DNA from: Streptomyces sp. ISL-100
GTDB lineage: Bacteria; Actinomycetota; Actinomycetes; Streptomycetales; Streptomycetaceae
NCBI RefSeq assembly: GCF_018614615.1
Contig: NZ_JAGGOK010000031.1
Span: forward strand, 1 to 64,000
Length of the DNA stretch: 64,000 bases
Direction: 5' to 3'
This document shows positions 50,621 through 58,724 of the stretch, piece by piece (position 1 is the first letter of the stretch; every line of letters begins with the position of its first letter). The notes beneath the pieces are model-generated. The model had not been told where the DNA came from and did no database searches. It was given only the letters and a program-made list of their open reading frames with translations. The position numbers and the translations under genes were made by a program.

Positions 50621-52435
50621 ATGTCCCGTCGCTGTCGCCGTCGCCGCCCTGTGTCCGTGTCCGTGTCCTTGTCCCGCAGACCGTTCGTCCTGGCGGCCGG
50701 TGCCGCACTCGCCGCGCCACTCGCCCTCACCGCTCCCGGGCAGGCGGCCGCGACCGGCGAATACACCGTCACCCCACTGAAGTTCACGGTGCAGGCGGGC
50801 GACAGGAAGTGCACCGTCGACGCCGACCTCTACCGCCCCGCCGGGGTCGACAAGGCCCGCCCCGCGCCCGCCGTCCTCACCACCAACGGCTTCGGCGGCA
50901 GCAAGGCCGACGGCTCCACCGACGGCATCGCCAAGGCCTTCGCCACCCGCGGCTACGTCGCCCTCGCCTACTCCGGCCTCGGCTTCGGCATGTCCGGCTG
51001 TCCCATCTCGCTCAACGACCGGGAGATCGACGGCAGGGCAGCGTCGGGCCTGGTCGACTTCCTGGGCGGCACCCGCGCGGCCGACGACGGCACGCGGGCC
51101 GACTACGTCGTCAAGGACGGCGCGGGCGATCCGCGCCTCGGGATGATCGGCGGCTCGTACGGCGGCACGATTCAAATGGCCACGGCCGCGAACGACCGCC
51201 GCTTCGACGCCCTCGTGCCCCTGATCACCTGGAACGACCTCGCCTACTCCCTCAGCCCCAACAACGCGACGAACGACGGGTCCGTTCCCGGCGCGTACAA
51301 GTACCAGTGGACATCCGGCTTCTTCCTCATGGGCGAGGCGCAGGGCCTGCTCAACCCCGGTCTCGACCCGTCCCGGATCGGCGGCGGAGGCTGCCTGCAC
51401 TTCGTCGCCAAGGCGTGCGAGACCACCCGGCTTCTGGCAACCGGCCGCTACCCCGCCGACCGCACCGCCGCGATGATGGCCTACGCGCGCAGCGTCTCCC
51501 CGGCCTCGTACCTCCACAGGGTCAAGGCGCCCACGCTGATCGTCCAGGGCCAGGCCGACACCCTCTTCAACCTCAACGAGGCGGAGGCGACGTACAAGAC
51601 CCTCAAGGCCCAGGGCACCGAAACCCGCATGATCTGGCAGTCCTGGGGCCACAGCGGCGGTCTCACCAACCCCGCCGCCGGCGAACTCAACCTCGCCAAG
51701 GGCAACCTGGAGACGAGTTACGTCGGCAAGCGCATCCTCGCCTGGTTCGACCGCTACCTGCACGGCAAGAAGGGCACCGACACCGGCCCCGCCTTCGCGT
51801 ACTACCGCGACTGGCAGAGCGGTTACGGCACGGCCGCCGCGCCGCCGGCCCTGTCGCAGAAGGTCTACCTCTCCGGCGACGGCAAGCTCGTCGACAACCG
51901 GTCGAAGGTCGTGCGCGGTACGCGTGAGTACCGCAACCACCCGCACCCCACCAGCCACTCCGATAACTCCCTGTCCGGCCTGTTCGGCCTGCCCGACCGC
52001 AAGCCCAGCGACACGCCCGGCACCTACCTGGGCTGGTCCACGAAGCCGCTCAAGGCCCCGGTGGACGTGGTCGGTGCGCCAAAGGCGACGCTCAAGGTCG
52101 TCTCGCCGAAGACCGAGCGCGTGCAGAACTCCGGTGACGCCGCCGACAAGCTCGTCCTCTTCGCCAAGCTGTACGACGTCGCTCCCGACGGCACGAAGAC
52201 GCTCGTGCAGCGTCTGGTCGCGCCGGTCAGGGTGCCGGATGTGACCCGCCCCTTCACGGTCTCGCTCCCCGGCATCGTGCACCGGTACGAGGCGGGGCAC
52301 CGGCTGGAGTTCGTCGTCGCGGCGAGCGACGACGCGTACTACGGCAACCGCGGCATCAAGCCGGTGACGGTCACCAGCGCCCCGGAGGACACCGGCGTCC
52401 TGGAGCTCCCGGTGATCAGGGGCTCGCTCGGCTGA
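50621..52435 (+). CDS. Tat-exported S15-family (CocE/X-Pro dipeptidyl) peptidase or esterase
   Basis: A 604-residue secreted hydrolase. The N-terminus has a long Arg-rich stretch, then the twin-arginine motif SRRPFVL at residues 18-24, a hydrophobic core and a likely cut near residue 44, which indicates Tat export in a folded state. The alpha/beta-hydrolase nucleophile is Ser179 in GGSYGG. The C-terminal 200 residues form the beta-jelly-roll typical of S15 and CocE. It resembles the actinobacterial CocE/NonD hydrolases. ATG 50621 follows GGAGG at 5 nt and is preferred to GTG 50609. Confidence 0.88.
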   Translation: MSRRCRRRRPVSVSVSLSRRPFVLAAGAALAAPLALTAPGQAAATGEYTVTPLKFTVQAGDRKCTVDADLYRPAGVDKARPAPAVLTTNGFGGSKADGSTDGIAKAFATRGYVALAYSGLGFGMSGCPISLNDREIDGRAASGLVDFLGGTRAADDGTRADYVVKDGAGDPRLGMIGGSYGGTIQMATAANDRRFDALVPLITWNDLAYSLSPNNATNDGSVPGAYKYQWTSGFFLMGEAQGLLNPGLDPSRIGGGGCLHFVAKACETTRLLATGRYPADRTAAMMAYARSVSPASYLHRVKAPTLIVQGQADTLFNLNEAEATYKTLKAQGTETRMIWQSWGHSGGLTNPAAGELNLAKGNLETSYVGKRILAWFDRYLHGKKGTDTGPAFAYYRDWQSGYGTAAAPPALSQKVYLSGDGKLVDNRSKVVRGTREYRNHPHPTSHSDNSLSGLFGLPDRKPSDTPGTYLGWSTKPLKAPVDVVGAPKATLKVVSPKTERVQNSGDAADKLVLFAKLYDVAPDGTKTLVQRLVAPVRVPDVTRPFTVSLPGIVHRYEAGHRLEFVVAASDDAYYGNRGIKPVTVTSAPEDTGVLELPVIRGSLG

Positions 52436-52474
52436 CGCCGCGCGGCGGCTGCTTCATGGGGCGTCGCCCGGAAG

Positions 52475-52480
52475 TAGCCT
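52475..52480 (+). promoter_or_regulatory. -10 box TAGCCT, leaderless start of the GNAT gene
   Basis: TAGCCT ends 6 nt before ATG 52487; no Shine-Dalgarno is present. Confidence 0.5.
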
Positions 52481-52486
52481 GGCCGC

Positions 52487-53029
52487 ATGTCTGAGAGCGT
52501 CGTCCACCTTGCCCAGGGGCCGCGTGTCGCCCTGCGGCACTTCGGCTACGCCGACGCCGACGAGTTCACCGCGCGGGCGCGCGAGAGCAGGAGCCTGCAC
52601 CACCCGTGGCTCTTTCCGCCGGACCAGCCGTCGGCGTACGCCGCCTACGCGGGTCCGCTCATCGAGGACCCGACGAGGGTCGGCTACCTGGTGTGCGAGC
52701 GCTCCGACGGCAGCATCGCGGGCTTCATCAACATCAACAACATCGTCGGGGGCGGTTTCCTGTGCGGTGCGCTGGGTTACGGCGCGTTCGCGCACGCGGC
52801 GGGGCGGGGGCTGATGAGCGAGGGGCTCGGGCTGGTCCTGGACCAGGCGTTCGGGCCCCTGGGGCTGCACAGGCTGGAGGCCAACATTCAGCCCGGGAAC
52901 GAGGCGTCCATTGCGCTCGTCCGCAGGGCCGGGTTTCGGCTGGAGGGGTTCTCGCCGGACTTCATCCACATCAACGGGGCGTGGCGTGACCACGAGCGGT
53001 GGGCGATCACGGTGGAGATGCGCGACTGA
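52487..53029 (+). CDS. GNAT-family acetyltransferase, RimJ/RimL-like
   Basis: A 180-residue acetyltransferase. The acetyl-CoA binding region is ALGYGAFAHAAGRGLMSEGL, with the Q/R-x-x-G-x-G/A turn as AHAAGRG. The segment LHRLEANIQPGNEASIALVR followed by RAGFRLEG is the RimJ-type hallmark. Such proteins acetylate protein N-termini or small amines. The next element downstream is a core-only copy of the dispersed repeat (53055-53123). Confidence 0.88.
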   Translation: MSESVVHLAQGPRVALRHFGYADADEFTARARESRSLHHPWLFPPDQPSAYAAYAGPLIEDPTRVGYLVCERSDGSIAGFININNIVGGGFLCGALGYGAFAHAAGRGLMSEGLGLVLDQAFGPLGLHRLEANIQPGNEASIALVRRAGFRLEGFSPDFIHINGAWRDHERWAITVEMRD

Positions 53030-53054
53030 GCCTCTGCGACCTTCTGGCCGTGCC

Positions 53055-53123
53055 CTGCGGGGCTGGATGGTGCGGCCGAATCCAGCCCCTCCGGAGTTTG
53101 AGGACATGCCCGCAGGGCGCGGC
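53055..53123 (+). repeat. core-only remnant of the nested-inverted-repeat element
   Basis: CCTGCGGGGCTGGATGGTGC and ATCCAGCCCCTCCGGAGTTT, followed by GAGGACATGCCCGCAGGGCG, match the inner arms and right flank of the full copies. The outer arms are missing. Confidence 0.65.
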
Positions 53124-53218
53124 CAGTGCAGGACCCCCTGGTCAGGGTGGCGTCCGGCGTGATCCGATGGGGATCGGGCGCCGGTGGACGGCGGCCCCTG
53201 TGAGGGAGTGAGGCTGCC

Positions 53219-55204
53219 TTGGCCACGACCGTGCGACGTGCCGTACTGACCCTGCCCGCCGCCCCATTGGGGCCGGAGAACCCCCTTCCAGGGCTCCGCC
53301 CCCTCGACGAGCAGCACTTCATCGACGAGCGCTCCCGCGCAGGTCTCCCGCGCGACATGGCCCGTCAGGTCGGATACGAACCGCTGCGCACCCTCCTGCC
53401 GGTACGCGTCCTGGACGGCTACGGACGCGAGCGCACGCAGACGGACCTCGACGCGATCGTCATCGAGAACGACCGCCTGCGAGCCACCGTGCTGCCGGGA
53501 CTCGGCGGGCGCGTGCATTCGCTGTTCCACAAGCCGACCGGACGCGAACTCCTCTACCGCAACCCGGTCTTCCAGCCCGCCGACTTCGCGCTCAACGGTG
53601 CCTGGTTCTCCGGCGGACTGGAGTGGAACATCGGCGCCACCGGGCATACGACGCTGTCCTGCGCCCCGCTGCACGCCGCGATCGTCCCCGCCCCCGACGG
53701 CGGCGACATGGTCAGGCTCTGGGAATGGGAGCGGCTGCGCGACCTGCCCTTCCAGGTCGACCTGTGGCTGCCGGCCGACTCCGACTTCCTGTACGTCGGC
53801 GTACGGATACGCAACCCGCACGAGCGGACCGTCCCTGCTTACTGGTGGTCCAACATCGCGGTTCCCGAGGACGAAGGGACCCGTGTCCTCGCCCCGGCTG
53901 ACGAAGCCTGGCACTTCGGGTACGAGCGCAGCCTGCGGCGCGTCCCTGTCCCGGAGTCGGGCGGCGACGGTGTCGACCGTACGTACCCGTTGCGCGGTGA
54001 CTACCCGGCGGACTACTTCTACGAGGTGCCGGAGGACGCCCGCAAGTGGATCGCGGCGTTCGACGCCGACGGCCGGGGACTCGTCCAGACCTCCACCGAC
54101 CAACTGCGCGGCCGCAAGCTGTTCCTGTGGGGCGCGGGGCGCGGCGGGCGGCGCTGGCAGCAGTGGCTGACCGAGCCGGGCACCCCGGGGTACGCCGAGA
54201 TCCAGGCCGGCCTCGCCCGTACGCAGCTTGAGCACGTACCGCTGGAGGCGGGAGCCGAGTTCAGCTGGCTGGAGGCGTACGGTCCGATGGCCGCCGACCC
54301 CGGGGTGGTCCACGGTGAGGACTGGGCCGCTGCCCGCGCGGAGGCCGACGGCCGGCTGGAGGACGCGCTGCCGCGGGCGCGGGTGGACGCGGCGTACGAG
54401 GCGTGGCGGCCGTACGCCGACCACGAGCCGGGGGAGTCGCTCGCGACCGGCTCCGGGTGGGGCGCGCTGGAGGTTCTGCGCGCCGGATTCAAGCTTCCCG
54501 GCACGCCCTTCGGCGAGGCGACGCTCGGGGAACAGCAGGAGCCCTGGGTGGAGTTGCTGCGCAGCGGTACGTTTCCGGACGCCTCGGGCGAGGCGGCCCC
54601 GCCCGGGCCGTCCCTGGTGGCGCCGCACTGGCGCGACATGCTGGAGACGGCGCCGGCGGAGCCCCTCACCGAGTACCACCTGGGCGTCGCCCAGTGGCAC
54701 GCGGGTGATCTGGCGCAGGCGGTGCGGAGTTGGGAGCGTGGCCTTCAAGTGAGCCGGTCGCGCTGGCCGTTGCTGCGCTGCCTCGCTGTCGCCGACCGGG
54801 ACGCGGGCAACGTGGGGCGCGCCGCCGATCACTATGCCGAGGCGTTCGAAGAGCTCTGCCGGGTGCGGCGCGACCGTGACGGCGAGGCGTGGGCGGCGGC
54901 GACGGCTGCTCTGGGGCGCGAGGCGATCGCCGCGCTGCTGGCGGCGGGGCGGGCGGATGCGGCGCGCACGGTCTGGGACGCGCTGCCTCCCGCCCTGCGG
55001 GGGAGTGGCCGCTTCCGGCTCGTCGAGGCTCAGCTCCTCGTCGCCGAGGGCGACAAGGAGGGCGCCCGCGCCCTCTTCGACGCCGGGTTCGAGGTGCCGG
55101 ACCTGCGGGAGGGCGCGGAAGTTCTGGGCGAGGTGTGGGCGGCGGTCAGTGACGAGCCGTTGCCTGACGCGTACGACTACCGGATGCGGCCGGGGGTGGA
55201 GTAG
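53219..55204 (+). CDS. DUF5107 domain protein with C-terminal TPR-like helices
   Basis: A 661-residue protein. The N-terminal ~430 residues match the DUF5107 fold, a beta-sandwich related to galactose mutarotases: VLPGLGGRVHSLFHKPTGRE and YWWSNIAVPEDEGTRVL are recognisable. The rest (about 470-650) is helical with TPR-like units such as YHLGVAQWHAGDLAQAVRSW and ADHYAEAFEELCR. DUF5107 proteins are usually in carbohydrate catabolism neighbourhoods, but none is nearby here. TTG 53219 is the most upstream start, with GAGGGAG before it. Confidence 0.82.
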   Translation: MATTVRRAVLTLPAAPLGPENPLPGLRPLDEQHFIDERSRAGLPRDMARQVGYEPLRTLLPVRVLDGYGRERTQTDLDAIVIENDRLRATVLPGLGGRVHSLFHKPTGRELLYRNPVFQPADFALNGAWFSGGLEWNIGATGHTTLSCAPLHAAIVPAPDGGDMVRLWEWERLRDLPFQVDLWLPADSDFLYVGVRIRNPHERTVPAYWWSNIAVPEDEGTRVLAPADEAWHFGYERSLRRVPVPESGGDGVDRTYPLRGDYPADYFYEVPEDARKWIAAFDADGRGLVQTSTDQLRGRKLFLWGAGRGGRRWQQWLTEPGTPGYAEIQAGLARTQLEHVPLEAGAEFSWLEAYGPMAADPGVVHGEDWAAARAEADGRLEDALPRARVDAAYEAWRPYADHEPGESLATGSGWGALEVLRAGFKLPGTPFGEATLGEQQEPWVELLRSGTFPDASGEAAPPGPSLVAPHWRDMLETAPAEPLTEYHLGVAQWHAGDLAQAVRSWERGLQVSRSRWPLLRCLAVADRDAGNVGRAADHYAEAFEELCRVRRDRDGEAWAAATAALGREAIAALLAAGRADAARTVWDALPPALRGSGRFRLVEAQLLVAEGDKEGARALFDAGFEVPDLREGAEVLGEVWAAVSDEPLPDAYDYRMRPGVE

Positions 55205-55219
55205 GGCGCTGATGCCTGA

Positions 55220-55573
55220 TCAGGTTGCCGCGCGCCGGTCGACGTACTCGAAGACCGAGCCGTCGGGGTGCGCGGCGATCAGGTTGCGGCCGACCGGGGT
55301 CGGGACGGGGCCGGCGATGATGCGGGCGCCGGCGCCGGTCAGGGCTGCGCCGGCCTCGTCGACGTCCTTGACGGCGATGGTCGCCGATACCTTGCGCAGC
55401 ACTTCGAGTTCGGACTCGGGGCCGCTCATGAGGAGGAAGCAGCCGACTGCGGCGACGGAGACGCCGCCGCGCTCGAAGCGCAGGGCGCGGGTTCCGGTGA
55501 GGCTTTCGTAGAAGGCCACCGTGGCCTCCAGGTCTTCGACGCAGATGCGCAGCGTGGTTCCGAGGATCTCCAT
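55220..55573 (-). CDS. VOC-family (glyoxalase-like) protein
   Basis: A 117-residue vicinal-oxygen-chelate protein: two beta-alpha-beta-beta-beta modules, starting ILGTTLRICVEDLEATVAFY. Members bind metal or bleomycin-type drugs or isomerise. The C-terminal GRNLIAAHPDGSVFEYVD carries the last Glu of the fold. The start at 55573 follows a -10 TACCCT at 7 nt (leaderless). It is convergent with the DUF5107 gene. Confidence 0.85.
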   Translation of the reverse strand: MEILGTTLRICVEDLEATVAFYESLTGTRALRFERGGVSVAAVGCFLLMSGPESELEVLRKVSATIAVKDVDEAGAALTGAGARIIAGPVPTPVGRNLIAAHPDGSVFEYVDRRAAT

Positions 55574-55580
55574 GGTGATC

Positions 55581-55586
55581 AGGGTA
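55581..55586 (-). promoter_or_regulatory. -10 box TACCCT, leaderless start of the VOC gene
   Basis: TACCCT on the minus strand ends 7 nt before the ATG at 55573. The -35 region falls at the edge of repeat copy 4. Confidence 0.5.
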
Positions 55587-55613
55587 GTTGGTGCGCGGTC
55601 GGGCCCTGCGGGG

Positions 55614-55838
55614 CTTTCCCCTCCCCGCCCCTTCCCGCTGTGACATTTTGCGGCTGCGCCGCGTGAGGGGCGCTGCTCCAGGCCCCGCTCCTCAAACGCC
55701 GGAGCGGCTGGATAGTGCCGCGTTACGGCAACTTTCAGCCCGTCCGGCGTTTGAGGACCACGCCCGAAGGGCGTCCCGGGGTATGGGGCTTGCCCCCAGC
55801 TTCGGGAAGGGGCGGGTAGGGGAACAGCCCCGCAGGGC
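55614..55838 (+). repeat. intergenic nested-inverted-repeat element, copy 4
   Basis: Outer arms CTTTCCCCTCCCCGCCCCTT and GGGAAGGGGCGGGTAGGGGA; inner arms CCTCAAACGCCGGAGCGGCT and CAGCCCGTCCGGCGTTTGAG. The TGTGACATTTTGCGGCTGCG block is present. Unlike copies 2 and 3 it sits between two genes of the same direction (minus), next to the VOC promoter, so a role purely as convergent terminator does not explain it. Confidence 0.85.
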
Positions 55839-55860
55839 AAAAGTCACGCACCCCGCGCCC

Positions 55861-56670
55861 TCACGCGCGGCACAGCACCTCCCCGTGCGGCACCATGAAC
55901 CACGCGTCCTCCCGGCTGCCCCACTCCCGCCACGCCCCGGCGATCGCCGACAGGTCGTCCGGCGTCGCGTGGCCGCCGGCCACTGCCAGTTCGGCGTACA
56001 CGGATGCCGTCGTACGGTCCGCCCAGAGGCCGCTCCACCACGCCCGCTCGTCCGGCGTCGCGAAACACCACGCCGCCGCCGACGCCCGCACATCCGTGAA
56101 GCCGGCCCGCCGCGCCCAGGACAGGAGCCTGCGGCCCGCGTCCGGTTCCCCGCCGTTCGCGCGGGCCACCCGGCCGTACAGCTGCTGCCACTGCTCCATG
56201 AGCGGTACCTCGGGGAACCACGTCATGGCGGCGTAGTCGCTGTCGCGTGCGGCGACGATGCCACCGGGGCGGCACACGCGCCGCATCTCGCGCAGCGCCC
56301 GCACCGGATCACCGACGTGCTGGAGTACTTGATGCGCGTGGACCACGTCGAAGGAGTCGTCGGGGAAGTCGAGCGCGTGGACGTCGCCCACCGCGAACTC
56401 GACGTTCACCAGGCCTCGTTCCGCCGCCACCTCGCGCGCCCGCACCACGACGTCTTCCGCCGCGTCCACCGCAGTCACCCTGCCCGGGGCGACCAGCGCG
56501 GCCAGGTCCGCCGTGATGGTGCCGGGGCCGCAGCCCACGTCCAGAACGTCGAGCCCCGGCCGCAGTTCGTCCAGCAGGTACGCCGCGGAGTTGGCGGCGG
56601 TACGCCAACTGTGCGAGCGCAGCACCGACTCGTGGTGCCCATGGGTGTAGACGGCGTTCTCCTGCTGCAT
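55861..56670 (-). CDS. class I SAM-dependent methyltransferase, UbiE/MerR-adjacent type
   Basis: A 269-residue enzyme. The SAM loop VLDVGCGPGTITADLAALVA is near residue 42, the ribose Asp is in TAVDAAEDVV, and motif 4 is DDSFDVVHAHQVLQHVGDP. Its general layout resembles the truncated-end methyltransferase at 1-1082, but the sequences differ. AAGGAG precedes the ATG at 56670. It is divergent from the holin gene (56808), with direct repeats between them. Substrate unknown. Confidence 0.87.
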   Translation of the reverse strand: MQQENAVYTHGHHESVLRSHSWRTAANSAAYLLDELRPGLDVLDVGCGPGTITADLAALVAPGRVTAVDAAEDVVVRAREVAAERGLVNVEFAVGDVHALDFPDDSFDVVHAHQVLQHVGDPVRALREMRRVCRPGGIVAARDSDYAAMTWFPEVPLMEQWQQLYGRVARANGGEPDAGRRLLSWARRAGFTDVRASAAAWCFATPDERAWWSGLWADRTTASVYAELAVAGGHATPDDLSAIAGAWREWGSREDAWFMVPHGEVLCRA

Positions 56671-56730
56671 GGCCGGACTCCTTCTCCCTCGAAGCGTGAA
56701 GCGGTACGCCGTACGTTACGCCGCCATGCC

Positions 56731-56764
56731 GGAATGTGAGACGTAAATCTTGGGATGTGAGACG
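56731..56764. promoter_or_regulatory. 12-bp direct repeat, centre spacing 21 bp
   Basis: GGAATGTGAGACG (56731-56743) and GGGATGTGAGACG (56752-56764) lie in the divergent promoter between the methyltransferase (minus) and holin (plus) genes. Two helical turns of spacing puts both on the same face of the DNA, as in sites for a direct-repeat binding regulator. Confidence 0.45.
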
Positions 56765-56773
56765 AGAGGTGGA

Positions 56774-56798
56774 GAGTACCGGCGGGCGGGGCGGGTAC
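56774..56798 (+). promoter_or_regulatory. sigma-B-like promoter upstream of the holin gene
   Basis: GAGT at 56774-56777, 15 nt, then GGGTAC at 56793-56798, matching the Streptomyces sigma-B pattern GNNT-N14-16-GGGTAC/T. It lies 9 nt before the ATG at 56808. Confidence 0.5.
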
Positions 56799-56807
56799 TC
56801 GCCGCCC

Positions 56808-57242
56808 ATGGATACGAACCTGTCGCAACAAGTCGCCCAGGTCGTCCGCGACACCCTCAAGGACGAGCTGCGCGAACAGACCAGGAAGCAGCGCCGCACG
56901 GCGCGCCTGTACACCGGAGCCGGAGCGGCCGCGCTCTACGGAGGTGCGGCGGCCACCGCGTTCCTCGTGCTCGTACTGGACCTGGCCCTGCCCGCGTGGG
57001 CGGCCGCGATGGTCGCCGGAATCCTGCTCTTCGGGCTGGCCGTGGTGCTCAAGCAGCAGGCCGCCCGCCCCGGCAGCAGTGGTACGCGCGCCGCCGAGCC
57101 CGGCGCCCCCGCCGTGCCGCCGGTCACCCCGCCGGGCGGCATCCCCTTCGGCACCCCGCCGGTGCCGCCGGCACCTCCCGCCGCCCCGGCCCCCGGGGAA
57201 TCCGCCCCCGGTGAATCCGAGGCGCCGGACCGGCGAGGCTGA
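56808..57242 (+). CDS. small membrane protein, actinobacterial Holin-X-like
   Basis: A 144-residue protein. The N-terminal half is an amphipathic helix, LSQQVAQVVRDTLKDELREQ, followed by two membrane segments (about 43-62 and 66-86, containing AAALYGGAAATAFLVLVLDL and AAAMVAGILLFGLAVVL). The C-terminal third is a Pro/Gly-rich disordered tail. The architecture is that of Holin-X proteins, which are chromosomal and not lytic as a rule. It heads the NDH-transketolase direction, with a sigma-B-like promoter. Confidence 0.75.
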   Translation: MDTNLSQQVAQVVRDTLKDELREQTRKQRRTARLYTGAGAAALYGGAAATAFLVLVLDLALPAWAAAMVAGILLFGLAVVLKQQAARPGSSGTRAAEPGAPAVPPVTPPGGIPFGTPPVPPAPPAAPAPGESAPGESEAPDRRG

Positions 57243-57347
57243 CGCTCCCCAGGGCGTCGCCGGGAAACCCGCGCCCGGTGTTTGGCCCCCGGCCTCAGGG
57301 GCACCGGGAAGGTCCACCGCCACCGCCCCGCCTACGAGGTGAACGCA

Positions 57348-58709
57348 GTGACCCGTAACCGTCCCCGCATAGTCATCGTCGGAGCCGGTTTCGCCGGCCA
57401 TCAGGCCGCGAAGACCCTCTCCCGGCAGCTCCGGGACAACGCCGAGATCGTTCTTCTCAACCCCACCGACTACTTCCTCTACCTTCCCCTTCTGCCACAG
57501 GTCGCCGCCGGCATCCTCGAACCCCGCCGCGTGACGGTCTCGCTCCCGGGGACGCTCCCGCGCGTACGGCTGGTCCTCGGCGAGGCGGACCACATCGACC
57601 TGGCGGCGCGGCGCGTGCACTACACCGGGCCCGAGGACGACACGGGCGAGCTGGAGTACGACCGGCTGGTGCTGGCCGTCGGCAGTGTCAACAAACTGTT
57701 GCCGGTGCCCGGCGTCGCCGAGCACGCCCACGGCTTCCGCGGTCTGCCCGAGGCCCTCTACCTGCGGGACCACGTGACCCGCCAGATCGAACTGGCGGCC
57801 GCCACCGGCGACCCGGACGAGTGCGCCGCGCGCTGCACCTTCGTCGTCGTCGGCGCCGGCTACACAGGGACCGAGGTCGCCGCCCAGGGCAAGATGTTCA
57901 CCGACGCCCTCGTCCGCAAACAGCGCTCCTGGCGGCACGCCGGGCACAAGCCGCGCTGGCTGCTGCTCGACATCGCGCCGCGCGTCCTGCCCGAGCTGGA
58001 CCGGCGGCTGTCGCAGACCGCGGACAAGGTGCTGCGCGGACGCGGAGTCGACGTACGGACGCAGACGTCCGTCAAGGAGGCCACCCACGAAGGGGTGCGG
58101 CTGGACGACGGGGAGTTCGTCGATACGAGGACGCTGGTGTGGTGTGTCGGCGTACGCCCCGATCCGCTGGTCTCCGAGGTCGGTCTGCCCGTCGAGCGCG
58201 GACGTCTGCTCGTCGAGCCCACACTCAACGTGCCCGGGCATCCGGAGGTCTTCGCGTGCGGCGACGCCGCCGCCGTGCCCGACCTCACCCGGCCGGGGCA
58301 GTACACGCCCATGACCGCGCAGCACGCCGCCCGGCAGGGAAAGGTCGCGGGCCGCAATGTCGCCGCGTCGCTCGGCCACGGCGAGCAGCAGCGGTACCGG
58401 CACAACGACCTGGGGTTCGTCGTGGACCTCGGCGGGGTCAAGGCCGCCGCCAACCCGCTCGGCGTTCCCCTGTCCGGCCCGGTCGCGGGTGCGGTCACCC
58501 GTGGCTACCATCTTGCCGCCATGCCGGGGAACCGGGTGCGGGTCGCCGCCGACTGGATGCTCGACGCCGTACTGCCGCGCCAGGCTGTGCAGCTGGGCCT
58601 CGTACGGTCCTGGTCGGTCCCGCTCGACACGTCCGCGCCGGAGCTGGCCAGGGTTGGCGGCGGCCGGCCCGACCGACCCAATGGGGCCGACCGACCCGGC
58701 AAGGAGTGA
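57348..58709 (+). CDS. ndh: type II NADH dehydrogenase (NDH-2)-like oxidoreductase
   Basis: A 453-residue flavoprotein transferring electrons from NAD(P)H to quinone. The FAD loop is VIVGAGFAGHQAAKTL near the start, the NAD loop is VVVGAGYTGTEVAAQG near residue 170, and the second FAD contact is ACGDAAAVPDLTRPGQYTPM. The C-terminal helix region is short, so membrane binding would be peripheral. The GTG at 57348 follows GAGG at 8 nt. It precedes the transketolase gene by 15 bp and probably shares its transcript. Confidence 0.9.
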   Translation: MTRNRPRIVIVGAGFAGHQAAKTLSRQLRDNAEIVLLNPTDYFLYLPLLPQVAAGILEPRRVTVSLPGTLPRVRLVLGEADHIDLAARRVHYTGPEDDTGELEYDRLVLAVGSVNKLLPVPGVAEHAHGFRGLPEALYLRDHVTRQIELAAATGDPDECAARCTFVVVGAGYTGTEVAAQGKMFTDALVRKQRSWRHAGHKPRWLLLDIAPRVLPELDRRLSQTADKVLRGRGVDVRTQTSVKEATHEGVRLDDGEFVDTRTLVWCVGVRPDPLVSEVGLPVERGRLLVEPTLNVPGHPEVFACGDAAAVPDLTRPGQYTPMTAQHAARQGKVAGRNVAASLGHGEQQRYRHNDLGFVVDLGGVKAAANPLGVPLSGPVAGAVTRGYHLAAMPGNRVRVAADWMLDAVLPRQAVQLGLVRSWSVPLDTSAPELARVGGGRPDRPNGADRPGKE

Positions 58710-58724
58710 CCCCCAAGGAGTGAC

